From the NCBI GenBank assembly GCA_012960925.1, contig DUAG01000019.1, positions 62,001-126,000 of the forward strand: a stretch of 64,000 nucleotides of DNA. The letters run 5' to 3'. Positions within the stretch are counted from its first letter, which is position 1, and every line of letters starts with the position of its first letter. Origin of the DNA: Candidatus Manganitrophaceae bacterium (GTDB taxonomy: Bacteria > Nitrospirota > Nitrospiria > SBBL01 > JAADHI01). Below the pieces are notes generated by a model, which saw only the letters and a list, made by a program, of their open reading frames with translations, was not told the DNA's origin and ran no database searches. The translations under genes were made by a program, and so were the position numbers. Shown in pieces: positions 40,071 through 49,231 of this stretch.

Positions 40071-41471
40071 ATGTCCTCAACAGATGTATCCATCCAAAAA
40101 CTACCTCCTCAAAATCTGGAAGCCGAGCAAGCGGTTCTGGCAGCGATTCTCCTCGACAATCAGGCCTTCAACAAGGTTGTGGAGATTCTCAGTCCTGAAG
40201 ATTTTTACAAGGAGAGCCACCGGAAAATATTTTCGGCTTTGCAAGGCCTCGACAATGAAGGTGAGGCAATCGATCTCATCACCTTGTCAGACCACCTAAG
40301 AAAAAAAGATCAATTGGAAAAAGTGGGAGGGAGTCCTTACCTGACGGAGCTCCTGAACAGTATCCCGACTGCGGCAAATGTGCGTCTTCACGCAAATATC
40401 GTTCACGAAAAGGCCATCCTAAGACATCTCATCGGTATTGCAACCAATATTGTGACAGAAGGTTATGAAGATCAGGGAAAGGTTGGAGACCTCCTGGACC
40501 GGGCTGAGCGGTCTATTTTTTCTATTTCAGACAAGACGATGCGCTCTTCCTTCTCGCCAATGAAAGAGTTGGTCCCTATGGGCTTTGAAATTATTGAGCG
40601 ACTTGCCGATCACAAACTGACAGGGCTGCCCACCTTTCATAAAGATCTGGACCAGTTGATGTCTGGGCTTCAGCCTTCTGACCTTATTATTGTTGCCGGC
40701 CGACCGTCGATGGGGAAAACGGCATTCGCTTTGGGAATTGCTCAGAATATTGCGGTACGGGGGGCCGGGACCGTCGGAATATTCAGTTTGGAGATGTCGA
40801 AGGAGCAGTTGGTTCTCCGGATGCTCTGTTCTGAGGCGAGAGTCGATGCGCACAAGCTCCGTTCCGGGTTTCTGGGGCGGCCTGGGAATGATAACTGGAA
40901 GAAGTTGATCAAGGCGGCGGGAAGATTAAACGATGCACCGATTTTTATTGATGATACCCCTGCGATGACGATCCTGGAGATGCGGGCAAAAGCCAGGCGC
41001 TTGAAGGCGGAACACAATCTCAGCCTCTTGATCGTAGATTACCTCCAACTGATGAGAGGTCGGGGAGATGCCGGAAGCCGGGAGCAGGAAATATCTGATA
41101 TCTCACGCTCACTCAAAGGGTTGGCAAAAGAACTCCGTATCCCAGTCATTGCCCTCTCACAGCTTTCCCGGGCCGTTGAGTCAAGACCGGAAAAGAAAAA
41201 AAGACCTATTCTGGCTGATCTTCGCGAATCCGGAGCCATCGAACAGGATGCCGATGTCGTTCTTTTTATCTATCGGGAGGAGGTCTATGATCCATGTAAG
41301 TGCCCTCGGGAGGGAGAGTGTGTCTGTGGAAGAAAAGGAAAAGCGGAGATTATCATCGGAAAACAACGGAATGGACCGATTGATGATATTCCCATGACTT
41401 TTATTGATCGCTATACCCGTTTTGAGGACAGGGACCCTTCACGAGACGATTTCTCAACGATATCAATTTGA
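40071..41471 (+). CDS. dnaB: Replicative DNA helicase DnaB
   Basis: 466 residues. N-terminal domain LPPQNLEAEQAVLAAILLDN, linker, then the RecA-type motor with Walker A VAGRPSMGKTAFALGIAQ, Walker B LLIVDYLQLMRGRGD, and EKKKRPILADLRESGAIEQD. No intein interrupts it. It unwinds DNA at the fork as a hexamer. ATG 40071 lies one base after the hisZ stop, so the two are one transcript. Confidence 0.96.
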   Translation: MSSTDVSIQKLPPQNLEAEQAVLAAILLDNQAFNKVVEILSPEDFYKESHRKIFSALQGLDNEGEAIDLITLSDHLRKKDQLEKVGGSPYLTELLNSIPTAANVRLHANIVHEKAILRHLIGIATNIVTEGYEDQGKVGDLLDRAERSIFSISDKTMRSSFSPMKELVPMGFEIIERLADHKLTGLPTFHKDLDQLMSGLQPSDLIIVAGRPSMGKTAFALGIAQNIAVRGAGTVGIFSLEMSKEQLVLRMLCSEARVDAHKLRSGFLGRPGNDNWKKLIKAAGRLNDAPIFIDDTPAMTILEMRAKARRLKAEHNLSLLIVDYLQLMRGRGDAGSREQEISDISRSLKGLAKELRIPVIALSQLSRAVESRPEKKKRPILADLRESGAIEQDADVVLFIYREEVYDPCKCPREGECVCGRKGKAEIIIGKQRNGPIDDIPMTFIDRYTRFEDRDPSRDDFSTISI

Positions 41472-41496
41472 CAGGATATTGAAAAGGCCTTATAAT
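41468..41496 (+). promoter_or_regulatory. Consensus sigma-70 promoter upstream of tatA
   Basis: TTGACA (41468-41473), exactly 17 bases, TATAAT (41491-41496). Both boxes are perfect; the -35 box overlaps the dnaB stop codon. Confidence 0.85.
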
Positions 41497-41578
41497 TCAA
41501 CATTGAAGAGGGATATTTTTCAGAGGTGGCCCCTCGGCATCCACTTGTTTTTGACAGATACTTATAAAGAGGATACGC

Positions 41579-41785
41579 ATGTTTGGAATTGGGATGCCGG
41601 AGTTGCTTATTCTCCTCCTGATCATCCTCGTCATTTTTGGGGCTGGCAAGTTGCCTGAAATCGGGAGCGGCCTTGGAAAAGCCATCCGAGGTTTTAAAAA
41701 GGGCGTGTCGGAGCCTGATGAAATAGACATCACCCCCGACAAAAAAAAAGATGAAAACAAGGGAGAGGAAGAGAATGACTCATAA
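41579..41785 (+). CDS. tatA: Sec-independent translocase protein TatA
   Basis: 68 residues: [20 protein letters not shown] is the single membrane helix, [20 protein letters not shown] the hinge and amphipathic helix, and the tail is Lys/Glu/Asp-rich. It forms the pore of the twin-arginine export system for folded cofactor proteins. No tatC is seen near. A perfect promoter lies 83 bases upstream, so expression should be strong. Confidence 0.93.
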   Translation: MFGIGMPELLILLLIILVIFGAGKLPEIGSGLGKAIRGFKKGVSEPDEIDITPDKKKDENKGEEENDS

Positions 41786-43796
41786 CAATAGGGTTACGAT
41801 CTTGATCCCGATGACGTATTCGAAGAGAAGAGAAGGTCTCTCAACGAGAGGCCTTTGTGTTTCAGTGGCACGACGCAAACCGATTGTGAACTTTTTAAAG
41901 AAGTCTTCCTTTTGTTTTATCCTCTGCTCCCTTCTGATCTCCTGTGTAACGGCCCCGCCGACACGATCTGTCGTGGCGCGTGATCCGGCTCACCTTTCCG
42001 TCGATTCAAAAAAAGAAGTAAAGGCTCTCCGCCCGAAGGTGAAAAGGGCGTTCCGATCCAGTGCGCCGACCCCATCTTCTTATTTTCACACCTTGCTTGG
42101 GCTCAGGCATGAGCAGGATCGGTTTGCCCGTGCAGGTGGGGGAAATCTCCGCCTTGCCCTGCAGGAATACCTTACAGCCCTTCAGGAGGACCCGAACGCC
42201 TTCTTTCTGCTTAAGCGGGTTGCCATTTTGTTGAATCGGATGGGAAAGCATGAAAAGGCCATCCATTTTGCAAAACGCGCGGTAAAACTCCATCCCGGCG
42301 ATCTTGAAATACTGGACTTGTTAGGGGACATCTACCTGACATCTGATGAGACCGACAAGGCCCTGAAGACATTCATGGAAGTGATCCGAATTGCTCCCGA
42401 GCGAAGCGACGCATACTATCGTATGGGCCTGATATATGCGAATCGAAAGGAGTTTAACCTTGCGGAAAAGTGGGTCATGCAGGGAATTGAGACCGGGGCC
42501 GCCTCTTCTCTCGGTTACTATTACCTTGGGAAAATTTCCATGAGCCGGGGCCATCTGGAAAAGGGCTTGGAATATCTGGAAAAGGCCGTTGAACTTGATC
42601 GATTTCTGGAGCCGGCGCACGTTGAGATCGCAATGATTCATGAACAGGAAAAGCGGCCCAGGGAGGCGATCAGGATTTATCGCCACATTCTTGAAGAAAT
42701 CAATCCTAGAAACAGACAAGCCATGCATCGACTGGTGGCCTTGCTGATAGAAGGAGGATCGGTCGCCGAATCTCTGGATTTTCTGAACGAGCTCGCCAGG
42801 CGCGATCCTGGGAATGTCGATATTTCCCTTGAATTGGTTCGTGTGTGGGTCGAGAAGAAAGAGTACACACGCGCGATCGGGATATTGCTGTCCGTTGTAA
42901 AGGCGGTTCCTGGGGAGACTTCCCTTCGGGTCTACCTGGCCTCGCTCTATGAGCAGAACAAGCAGTTTGAAGAGGCTTTGTCGGTTTACCAGGAGGTCCT
43001 TGTGGCGAAGCCAGATGCCTATGCGGTCCGGATCCGCCTGGGAGCCCTTTATTATTACCGCTTGAACGATATCGAGGCGGCCTTGTTTCAGGGCGAGACG
43101 GCGAAGGAGATTGACCCCGGGCGGGGCGAATCCTATACTTTTCGCGGGCTGGTTCTTTTTGATGCCAAAAGGTATGAAGAAGCAGCGAAGATCTTCAATG
43201 AAGGAATTGAAGTGAGTCCGATGTCGCCGGAACTTCATTTCCATCTCGGCGCGGTTTATGACAAACTGAACCGATTTGAAGACCTGGTTCTGGAGATGGA
43301 AAGGGCCATTGCCCTCGATGCTGACCACGCAAATGCCTTGAATTATCTTGGATATACCTATGCCGAAAGAGGAATCCGGCTTAATGAGGCGATTGATTTG
43401 GTCAACCGGGCACTTACCGTCAGGCCGGATGATGGTTATTTTGTCGACAGCCTGGGGTGGGCCTATTTCAAGAAAGGTATGACAAAGGATGCCTTGGCCG
43501 TGCTTCAGAGGGCGGTATTGCTGGTTCCAGATGATCCGGTGATCCACGAACACCTGGGAGAGGTTTACCTCGGAGAGAACAGAGTTGATCTTGCCCGGGA
43601 GGCCTGGGCGAAATCCTTGTCGCTCAACCCCGATAATATGGAACTGATCTCCCGATTTAAGAAGGCAGGATTTGGTGACCCCATCCTTGAGGAGCGTGTT
43701 CAAAGGGCCAGGATTCCAAGAGAGGCCGCCCCAAAAGAAGCACAAGTCCCGGGAGAGACTCCCAATAAGGTGATCCCCAAGGGTGTGATCCATTAG
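41775..43796 (+). CDS. Tetratricopeptide-repeat lipoprotein
   Basis: 673 residues from ATG 41775 (GAGG 6 bases ahead). A long basic N-terminus leads to the hydrophobic segment [12 protein letters not shown], a lipobox with Cys, so it is anchored to a membrane after cleavage. The rest consists of about 14 TPR units, e.g. [60 protein letters not shown]. TPRs hold protein complexes; with pilins directly downstream, a role in pilus assembly (as PilF-like pilotins) or surface glycan export is plausible. Function is inferred from context only. Confidence 0.8.
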   Translation: MTHNNRVTILIPMTYSKRREGLSTRGLCVSVARRKPIVNFLKKSSFCFILCSLLISCVTAPPTRSVVARDPAHLSVDSKKEVKALRPKVKRAFRSSAPTPSSYFHTLLGLRHEQDRFARAGGGNLRLALQEYLTALQEDPNAFFLLKRVAILLNRMGKHEKAIHFAKRAVKLHPGDLEILDLLGDIYLTSDETDKALKTFMEVIRIAPERSDAYYRMGLIYANRKEFNLAEKWVMQGIETGAASSLGYYYLGKISMSRGHLEKGLEYLEKAVELDRFLEPAHVEIAMIHEQEKRPREAIRIYRHILEEINPRNRQAMHRLVALLIEGGSVAESLDFLNELARRDPGNVDISLELVRVWVEKKEYTRAIGILLSVVKAVPGETSLRVYLASLYEQNKQFEEALSVYQEVLVAKPDAYAVRIRLGALYYYRLNDIEAALFQGETAKEIDPGRGESYTFRGLVLFDAKRYEEAAKIFNEGIEVSPMSPELHFHLGAVYDKLNRFEDLVLEMERAIALDADHANALNYLGYTYAERGIRLNEAIDLVNRALTVRPDDGYFVDSLGWAYFKKGMTKDALAVLQRAVLLVPDDPVIHEHLGEVYLGENRVDLAREAWAKSLSLNPDNMELISRFKKAGFGDPILEERVQRARIPREAAPKEAQVPGETPNKVIPKGVIH

Positions 43797-44183
43797 ATGA
43801 GAAACTCAAGGGGTTTCACCTTAATTGAGCTCATGATCGTTGTCGCCATTGTGGGTATTCTTGCGGCAGTTGCCATCCCAAACTATATGGATTACACGGC
43901 AAAAGCGCAACAAACCGAGGCAAGGTTGCAGCTCGGCACGATTTTTACCCATATGGTTTCATACGCGGGTCAGAATGATACAGGGTACACAAATGCGGAT
44001 TTGGATGCAATCGGGTTCTCAGTTTCCGGTGTGCTCCGGTACTCATATACATTGGAGGGTTTGGCGTTCAGCACATTTACTGCCAGGGCAGTAGGGGTAT
44101 CGGGCCAGATTATCAATGACGCATGGACCATTGATCAGAACAGGAATCTGGTTGATGTATTCTCCGGTGATTATAATAACTAA
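43797..44183 (+). CDS. Type IV major prepilin-like protein (first of two)
   Basis: 128 residues. Prepilin leader MRNSRG is cut before Phe by Pil[21 protein letters not shown] is the class a signature with Glu5. Globular part short, with [20 protein letters not shown], and no Cys pair. The start follows the TPR gene stop directly (TAGATG), so expression depends on that transcript. It shares its C-terminal pattern ([11 protein letters not shown]) with the next pilin, showing a duplication. Confidence 0.9.
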   Translation: MRNSRGFTLIELMIVVAIVGILAAVAIPNYMDYTAKAQQTEARLQLGTIFTHMVSYAGQNDTGYTNADLDAIGFSVSGVLRYSYTLEGLAFSTFTARAVGVSGQIINDAWTIDQNRNLVDVFSGDYNN

Positions 44184-44349
44184 ACACTCCTTCTTTTTGA
44201 CCCAGTCTGGATTCCATTGACAAAAAATGTCATAAGAAAGCATGTAAATTGCCACTTTTAATAGCATTTATTTGTTGACCGATAAGAAGATAAAGTACAA
44301 CTACTTAAAAACAAAGTGTTTTATATTTTAAAGCCTTTGTGTCTTAGTA

Positions 44350-44365
44350 TGGCATGTGATATGCA
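44350..44365 (+). promoter_or_regulatory. Sigma-54 type promoter before the second pilin
   Basis: TGGCATGTGATATGCA fits TGGCAC-N5-TTGCA with the GG and GC at the required 10-base spacing (two mismatches). About 73 bases before ATG 44439; pilA genes are commonly RpoN/PilR controlled. Confidence 0.7.
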
Positions 44366-44438
44366 TAAGTCTTAGAGTGAAATGTTACTGAGCGAGAAAA
44401 GATACAACCAATCACAGAGAACGAAGGGAGAACACACA

Positions 44439-44879
44439 ATGTTTAAAAGAGCGAAAAACAAAAAAGGATTTACCTTGATTGAGTTAATGATCGTCGTGGC
44501 CATTGTCGGAATTCTGGCGGCCATCGCGATTCCTAACTTTTTAAACTACCAGGCCAAATCACAGCAGACCGAGGCTAAGGTGAATCTGGGGTCCATCTTT
44601 ACAAACATGGTGGCCTATTCGGCGGAAAGTACAGATGGTTTTTTTAGTGCCCGATGTTGTACTGAACCCGCGACGGCCACTACCAATAATATCGGATTTG
44701 CAACGACGGGAACCACGCGCTACCTTTATACCATGCCCACCCCGGCGGCCGACGGATTATCATTTCTTGCAACAGCGACGGGCAAGGGGACTGGTGGTGG
44801 TGCCGTGTCTGGTGATGTATGGACGATTGATCAAACGAGAAACTTAAGTGAGACCGTTAAAGGCTCATTCTCGAGTTAA
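44439..44879 (+). CDS. pilA: Type IV major pilin (PilA-like)
   Basis: 146 residues from ATG 44439 (GAAGGGAG upstream). Leader [10 protein letters not shown], then [20 protein letters not shown] with Glu5 of the mature form. The globular part has one vicinal Cys pair (SARCCTEPA) and Gly/Thr-rich end [20 protein letters not shown]. It forms the pilus fibre. Behind a sigma-54 promoter and in front of a terminator, so it is a one-gene unit, unlike its paralogue at 43797. Confidence 0.92.
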   Translation: MFKRAKNKKGFTLIELMIVVAIVGILAAIAIPNFLNYQAKSQQTEAKVNLGSIFTNMVAYSAESTDGFFSARCCTEPATATTNNIGFATTGTTRYLYTMPTPAADGLSFLATATGKGTGGGAVSGDVWTIDQTRNLSETVKGSFSS

Positions 44880-44887
44880 TTGAGACT

Positions 44888-44931
44888 GATGGGGTGGGGG
44901 GAGGCTGGTGACTCCGCCCACCCCGCTTTTT
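44888..44931 (+). terminator. Rho-independent terminator after the pilin gene
   Basis: GGGGTGGG (44891-44898) pairs with CCCACCCC (44917-44924) and is followed by GC and T5. Confidence 0.85.
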
Positions 44932-44952
44932 CTCACCGACGAATCCCTTCAG

Positions 44953-47088
44953 ATGGACGCCTCAAAAAGATTGAATATTTTCCTATTCCTTCTTTTTTTT
45001 ATCTCCTATTCAACCTATCTTTTTACGGCCGCCCCGACGCTTTTCTGGCGGGATGGGTCTGAATTTCAGACGGTTGGGTTTACGCTGGGCATTGCCCACC
45101 CCTCCGGCTTTCCGTTTTATGCCCTCGCCGCGAAATTGTTCACCCTCATCCCATTTGGATCTATTGCCTTTAAGACCACACTAATGTCTGCTTTTTTCGG
45201 GGCGGTCATTTCCCTTCTGATCTATTTGAGCGTGGTGGCCATCCTGACCCAGCTCTCCGGCGAAAAAAAAGGGGCACCCTCCTCCAATGAAATTCACGTG
45301 ATTGCTTTCTTGTCTACGATACTTTTTTCTTTTTCTAATGCGCTATGGGAGAATGCAATTGCGCCCGAGGTCTATACCCTGATGAATGCGTTTACAGCTC
45401 TGTTTATCCTGGGATTGATCATACATCTGAAAGGCGATCCTCACGGCATCCCCCGTAAAACCTTCCAATGGTTTATGGGTATTTCGTTTCTTTTCGGTTT
45501 GAGCCTGGGAGCCCATTCCATTTTAATTCTCTACCTTCCTTTTGTCCCGATCCTGATTTATTTTTATTGGCTGAGGCCGAATAAGTTGTCTCCGGTAAAG
45601 TACCTTTCTGTTTTTTTATTTTTTGTGATACTGGGTATCTCGGTCTATATTTATCTTCCGATCCGGGCCAGTCAGCAGCCTTATTTTAACTGGGGATACC
45701 CGGATACCTTCAGCCAGTTTATAGCACATGTGACGGATAAAAAAGATGCCGTCGTTCATGTCTCGATCCCGAGTCCAAAGAGTGTCCTCCTTCCGCAGAT
45801 GAAGAACTATTGGAGGTTTTTCCCGGATAACTTTTCATTCCTTGGGATCGCCCTTGGTGTGGCCGGGGGGATTTATACCTTAATAAAAGCAAGGAGAGTC
45901 GCGGCCATTCTGGCCGTCTTTTACATCCCTCCCTTCCTTTTCTTTATCCGATTTTGGGGGGATTCATCAAACTTCCTTTCCGGTTTTATGGTCTTTACAC
46001 TCTTGATCGGCGTCGGAGCCTGGTGGGCCCTTTTTGCGTTGTCGGAATGTGTTCGAAGGCAACAGCGATATCAAAAGATCATCCCCTTGTTCTGGGGAGT
46101 CCTGGGAGCAGGGGTTTTATTCCTAGCCATAGGGCATTTTACAAAAAATGATCGTTCCCAATACTGGATCTCTGAGAAACCATTCAAATCGGCTTTACTG
46201 GATCTAGAGAGTAATAGTATTGTTTTTGCGAGGGACTCTCATTTCAGTTTCAGCTATCTCCAGGAGGTGGCCAATATCCGGCCTGATGTGACTCACCTCA
46301 GCACGATGGAATTTATAAATTCGAAAGTATTTTTCCAACTCACTCCGGAGCGCTTCCCTCTTGTTACGATCCCTGAAGTCGACTTTGAAGAGCTCGGTCC
46401 TGCCTTTCTGAGCGAAAATATCGACAGTCATCCCATCTATTGGGAACCCGATCCACAAAATGACCGCTTGGTCCTTCCCTACCTCTCTTTGGATGGGGCC
46501 TTTTACCGTGTCCTGGACCCGCCGCGTCTCCTGACGGCATCCCTGCTTAACGATTATCGCGATAAATTGAGGTACTTTTTCGATCCAATGAAGTTATCCC
46601 AGGACCGCAATGAAATAGATTTTTACAGGATCCGATTCCTGAATTTGGGCGCTTATCTCTTGAAGCAGGGACAACCTGAGATTGCCATTCAGCATTTTCA
46701 AGTGGCCGATATGCTGATGCCAAATGATCATCATGTGCTCAACCTGCTGGGTATGACTTATGCGAGACTGAAAGACGTTAATCTGGCTGAATGGTATTTT
46801 ATAAAGATATTGTCTCAGAATCCTGACTTCCTCGAAGCACAAAAAAATTTAGGGATTCTTTATCTTTCTGAGATGAGGTATAAAGAAGCAGAAATGGCTT
46901 TATTAAAAGCGAAACAGATTCGAGAGAATGATGTTGGAACGAACTATCAACTGGGCCTTCTTTATGCTCAGACAGGGGATGATTCTCAGGCAATTTTCTA
47001 CTTTAAAAATACCTTGAGAGAAGACCCGGAACATATAAGTGCGAGACAGGATTTGAAAACGCTGTTGGGAACAGACGCGGAGGAGTAA
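44953..47088 (+). CDS. Large membrane protein: DUF2723 (GT-C-like) with C-terminal TPRs
   Basis: 711 residues from ATG 44953. Ten or more membrane helices begin LNIFLFLLFFISYSTYLFTA. TLFWRDGSEFQTVGFTLGIA, an acidic loop after the first helix, and HPSGFPFYALAAKLF are marks of DUF2723, a family related to protein O-mannosyltransferases that transfers lipid-linked sugars on the periplasmic side. The tail (from about residue 560) has TPRs: IAIQHFQVADMLMPNDHHVL, EAEMALLKAKQIRENDVG. The open frame extends upstream to GTG 44908, but that lies within the pilin terminator. It opens the glycan locus. Confidence 0.78.
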   Translation: MDASKRLNIFLFLLFFISYSTYLFTAAPTLFWRDGSEFQTVGFTLGIAHPSGFPFYALAAKLFTLIPFGSIAFKTTLMSAFFGAVISLLIYLSVVAILTQLSGEKKGAPSSNEIHVIAFLSTILFSFSNALWENAIAPEVYTLMNAFTALFILGLIIHLKGDPHGIPRKTFQWFMGISFLFGLSLGAHSILILYLPFVPILIYFYWLRPNKLSPVKYLSVFLFFVILGISVYIYLPIRASQQPYFNWGYPDTFSQFIAHVTDKKDAVVHVSIPSPKSVLLPQMKNYWRFFPDNFSFLGIALGVAGGIYTLIKARRVAAILAVFYIPPFLFFIRFWGDSSNFLSGFMVFTLLIGVGAWWALFALSECVRRQQRYQKIIPLFWGVLGAGVLFLAIGHFTKNDRSQYWISEKPFKSALLDLESNSIVFARDSHFSFSYLQEVANIRPDVTHLSTMEFINSKVFFQLTPERFPLVTIPEVDFEELGPAFLSENIDSHPIYWEPDPQNDRLVLPYLSLDGAFYRVLDPPRLLTASLLNDYRDKLRYFFDPMKLSQDRNEIDFYRIRFLNLGAYLLKQGQPEIAIQHFQVADMLMPNDHHVLNLLGMTYARLKDVNLAEWYFIKILSQNPDFLEAQKNLGILYLSEMRYKEAEMALLKAKQIRENDVGTNYQLGLLYAQTGDDSQAIFYFKNTLREDPEHISARQDLKTLLGTDAEE

Positions 47089-48050
47089 TGCTGCAGGGAA
47101 AAAAGATTGGTGTTGTAATCCCGGCGCACGATGAAGAAAAGTTAATTGGGCGGGTTATCGAGACGATGCCGTCTTTTGTGGACAGGATCATTATTGTCGA
47201 TGACCTCAGCAGCGATAAAACTGTTGCCATCGTCGAGGGCTATGTTATGAAGGCGCCAGAAGAAAATGTCCTGATTCAACATAAGAAAAACATGGGGGTT
47301 GGGGGGGCGGTTGCAACAGGATACAAGAGGGCTCTGTCTGAAAAGATTGATGTCGTCGTTGTGATGAACGGAGATGCCCAGATGGATCCGGCCGACCTGA
47401 AACGGATTGTTTCGCCAATCATCCGGGGTGAGTCGGACTATGTGAAGGGAAACCGTCTATTTCGAGGGGAGTCCTGGGAGATGATCCCACACTATCGATA
47501 TCTCGGAAACTCGGTCTTATCCCTTTTGACAAAAGTTGCCTCCGGCTATTGGCACATTGCGGATTCCCAGTCAGGATATACAGCGATATCGTTGATCGCG
47601 CTTCGGGCCTTGAATCTCGATGCAATTTATCTGCAATACGGGATGCCGAATGATATCCTAATAAAATTGAATATCTGTAACTTCCGAGTCAAAGATGTCT
47701 CGGTTCGCCCGATATACAATATTGGTGAAAAATCGGGGATCCGCATCTGGAAGGTCATTCCCAGCATCAGTTGGTTGCTGCTTAAGGGCTTTATTAAGCG
47801 GATGTTACAGAAGTATGTCATTCAGGACTTTCACCCTCTTGTGTTTTTCTACTTTCTCGGTCTTAGCCTGACGCCGACAGGTTTTTTCTTTGGGGCTTAC
47901 CTGATCTGCTTGCGTTTGAGCGGAATTCTCGTGATGCCGACAGAGGCCCTGTTTGCGTCCTTCCTGTTTATCTCCGGTCTCCAGTCGCTTTTTTTCGCGA
48001 TGTGGTTTGATATGGAATACAACAAGCATCTTCGCGGGCCGGGTCGATGA
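47088..48050 (+). CDS. Family 2 glycosyltransferase with C-terminal membrane helices
   Basis: 320 residues. GT-A fold: KIGVVIPAHDEEKLIGRVIE, the nucleotide Asp in IIIVDDLSSDKT, and the DxD-type NGDAQMDP. QSGYTAISLIALRALNLDAI fits dolichol-phosphate mannosyltransferase-like enzymes, which load a sugar on a lipid carrier. Two helices near the end (FFYFLGLSLTPTGFFFGAYL, FLFISGLQSLFFAMWFDMEY) hold it in the membrane. It may charge the lipid used by the DUF2723 protein just upstream (overlap TAATG). Sugar unknown. Confidence 0.85.
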   Translation: MLQGKKIGVVIPAHDEEKLIGRVIETMPSFVDRIIIVDDLSSDKTVAIVEGYVMKAPEENVLIQHKKNMGVGGAVATGYKRALSEKIDVVVVMNGDAQMDPADLKRIVSPIIRGESDYVKGNRLFRGESWEMIPHYRYLGNSVLSLLTKVASGYWHIADSQSGYTAISLIALRALNLDAIYLQYGMPNDILIKLNICNFRVKDVSVRPIYNIGEKSGIRIWKVIPSISWLLLKGFIKRMLQKYVIQDFHPLVFFYFLGLSLTPTGFFFGAYLICLRLSGILVMPTEALFASFLFISGLQSLFFAMWFDMEYNKHLRGPGR

Positions 48051-49231
48051 AGGTCTGCATGTTGACCACATCCTATCCCCTCTCGACCGGGGACGTCTCC
48101 GGTATATTTATCTTCAGGCTCTGCCGAGCCTTAGCCGCATCAGATGTTCAGGTTGATGTTGTTGCGCCGGCAAACAGAGGCGCGTCTCCTGTGGAAAGGA
48201 TGGGGGGAGGATGGGTCTATCGGTTCTGCTACTTTTTCCCCGAGCGCTGGCAAGGGCTTGCCTACGGGCCGGGGGGAATTCCGGCCAACCTGAGTAGAAG
48301 TCCTTGGTTCTTCATTCAGGTCCCTTTTTTTCTTGTGATGTTTGTCATCAAGAGTCTTCGTGTTGCGAGGGGGGCCGACATTGTCCATGCCCACTGGATT
48401 TATTCGGGCCTCATCGCCGTGGCTGTGAAACTGGTCCACGGTATTCCATTTGTGGTGACCTTGCGTGGAAGCGATGTCCTTCGCTCCAAAAACGGAAAAT
48501 TTTCTGCCCTTGTTTCGCGCTGGATCTTGAGGCGGGCTGCCCTCATCACCACCGTCAATCAGGATCTGAAGCGCTGGGCGATCTCCCAAGGCGTCCCGGA
48601 GGAACGTGTTGTTTTTATCCGTAACGGGGTTGACCTACCTCCACAGCGTCAAGATGAAGACACAATTTCACAATGTCGGCTGCTTTTTGTCGGGAATCTT
48701 GTTCCAGGTAAAGGGGTTCACCATCTCATTGAGGCCCTTTCTCATGTATTGCGAGAGGAAGAGAATGTCCATCTCCGGGTGATCGGGGACGGAAGCGAGA
48801 AGAAGCGCCTGAAGGAGCAAATTAACCACTCTGGTTTGAATGCGGTAGTTGAATTTGTAGGTGTGCAGTCTCCCGATCAGATTCCGTATTGGATGAAGAA
48901 GTCTGATTGTCTCGTACTTCCTAGTCTTTGGGAGGGGACGCCCAATGTTGTCCTTGAGGCAATGGCCTGTGGTCTCCCCGTGGTGGCATCCGACCTTCCG
49001 GGGATAAGTGAGGTAATGACTCATGGTGTGCACGGACTTCTGTCGAAGTCGGAAGATGTCCAGGGTCTGGCTCAAAATCTTCTTGCGGTGGTCAGGAATA
49101 AGGGACTTCGCCTTCAGATGGGGGCAAGAGGCCGGGAGGAGATCGTTAGGATGGGCCTCGGTTGGGATCAGGTGGCGAAACGCTATCAGGAGGTTTATAC
49201 ACGCTTATGTGCGGTATCGCGGGCATCCTAA
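48047..49231 (+). CDS. Family 4 glycosyltransferase
   Basis: 394 residues, GT-B fold. C-terminal signature: LRVIGDGSEKKRLKEQI, VLPSLWEGTPNVVLEAMACG with the E-x7-E motif, LPVVASDLPGISEVMTHGV. N-terminal half has TTSYPLSTGDVSGIFIFRLC and TLRGSDVLRSKNGKFSALVS. It builds a sugar chain from an NDP-sugar at the inner membrane. Overlaps the GT2 stop by ATGA, and its end overlaps the next start by 25 bases. Confidence 0.9.
   Translation: MKVCMLTTSYPLSTGDVSGIFIFRLCRALAASDVQVDVVAPANRGASPVERMGGGWVYRFCYFFPERWQGLAYGPGGIPANLSRSPWFFIQVPFFLVMFVIKSLRVARGADIVHAHWIYSGLIAVAVKLVHGIPFVVTLRGSDVLRSKNGKFSALVSRWILRRAALITTVNQDLKRWAISQGVPEERVVFIRNGVDLPPQRQDEDTISQCRLLFVGNLVPGKGVHHLIEALSHVLREEENVHLRVIGDGSEKKRLKEQINHSGLNAVVEFVGVQSPDQIPYWMKKSDCLVLPSLWEGTPNVVLEAMACGLPVVASDLPGISEVMTHGVHGLLSKSEDVQGLAQNLLAVVRNKGLRLQMGARGREEIVRMGLGWDQVAKRYQEVYTRLCAVSRAS

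Noticed and set aside
40071..41471. Intein in DnaB
   Set aside because: Length 466 and uninterrupted Walker motifs; no splice-site residues.
42321..43793. 490-codon reverse frame across the TPR gene
   Set aside because: Shadow of the repeat coding strand; no start signal or motif.
44908..44952. Upstream GTG start for the DUF2723 protein
   Set aside because: These codons lie in the pilin terminator hairpin, and ATG 44953 directly precedes the first membrane helix.
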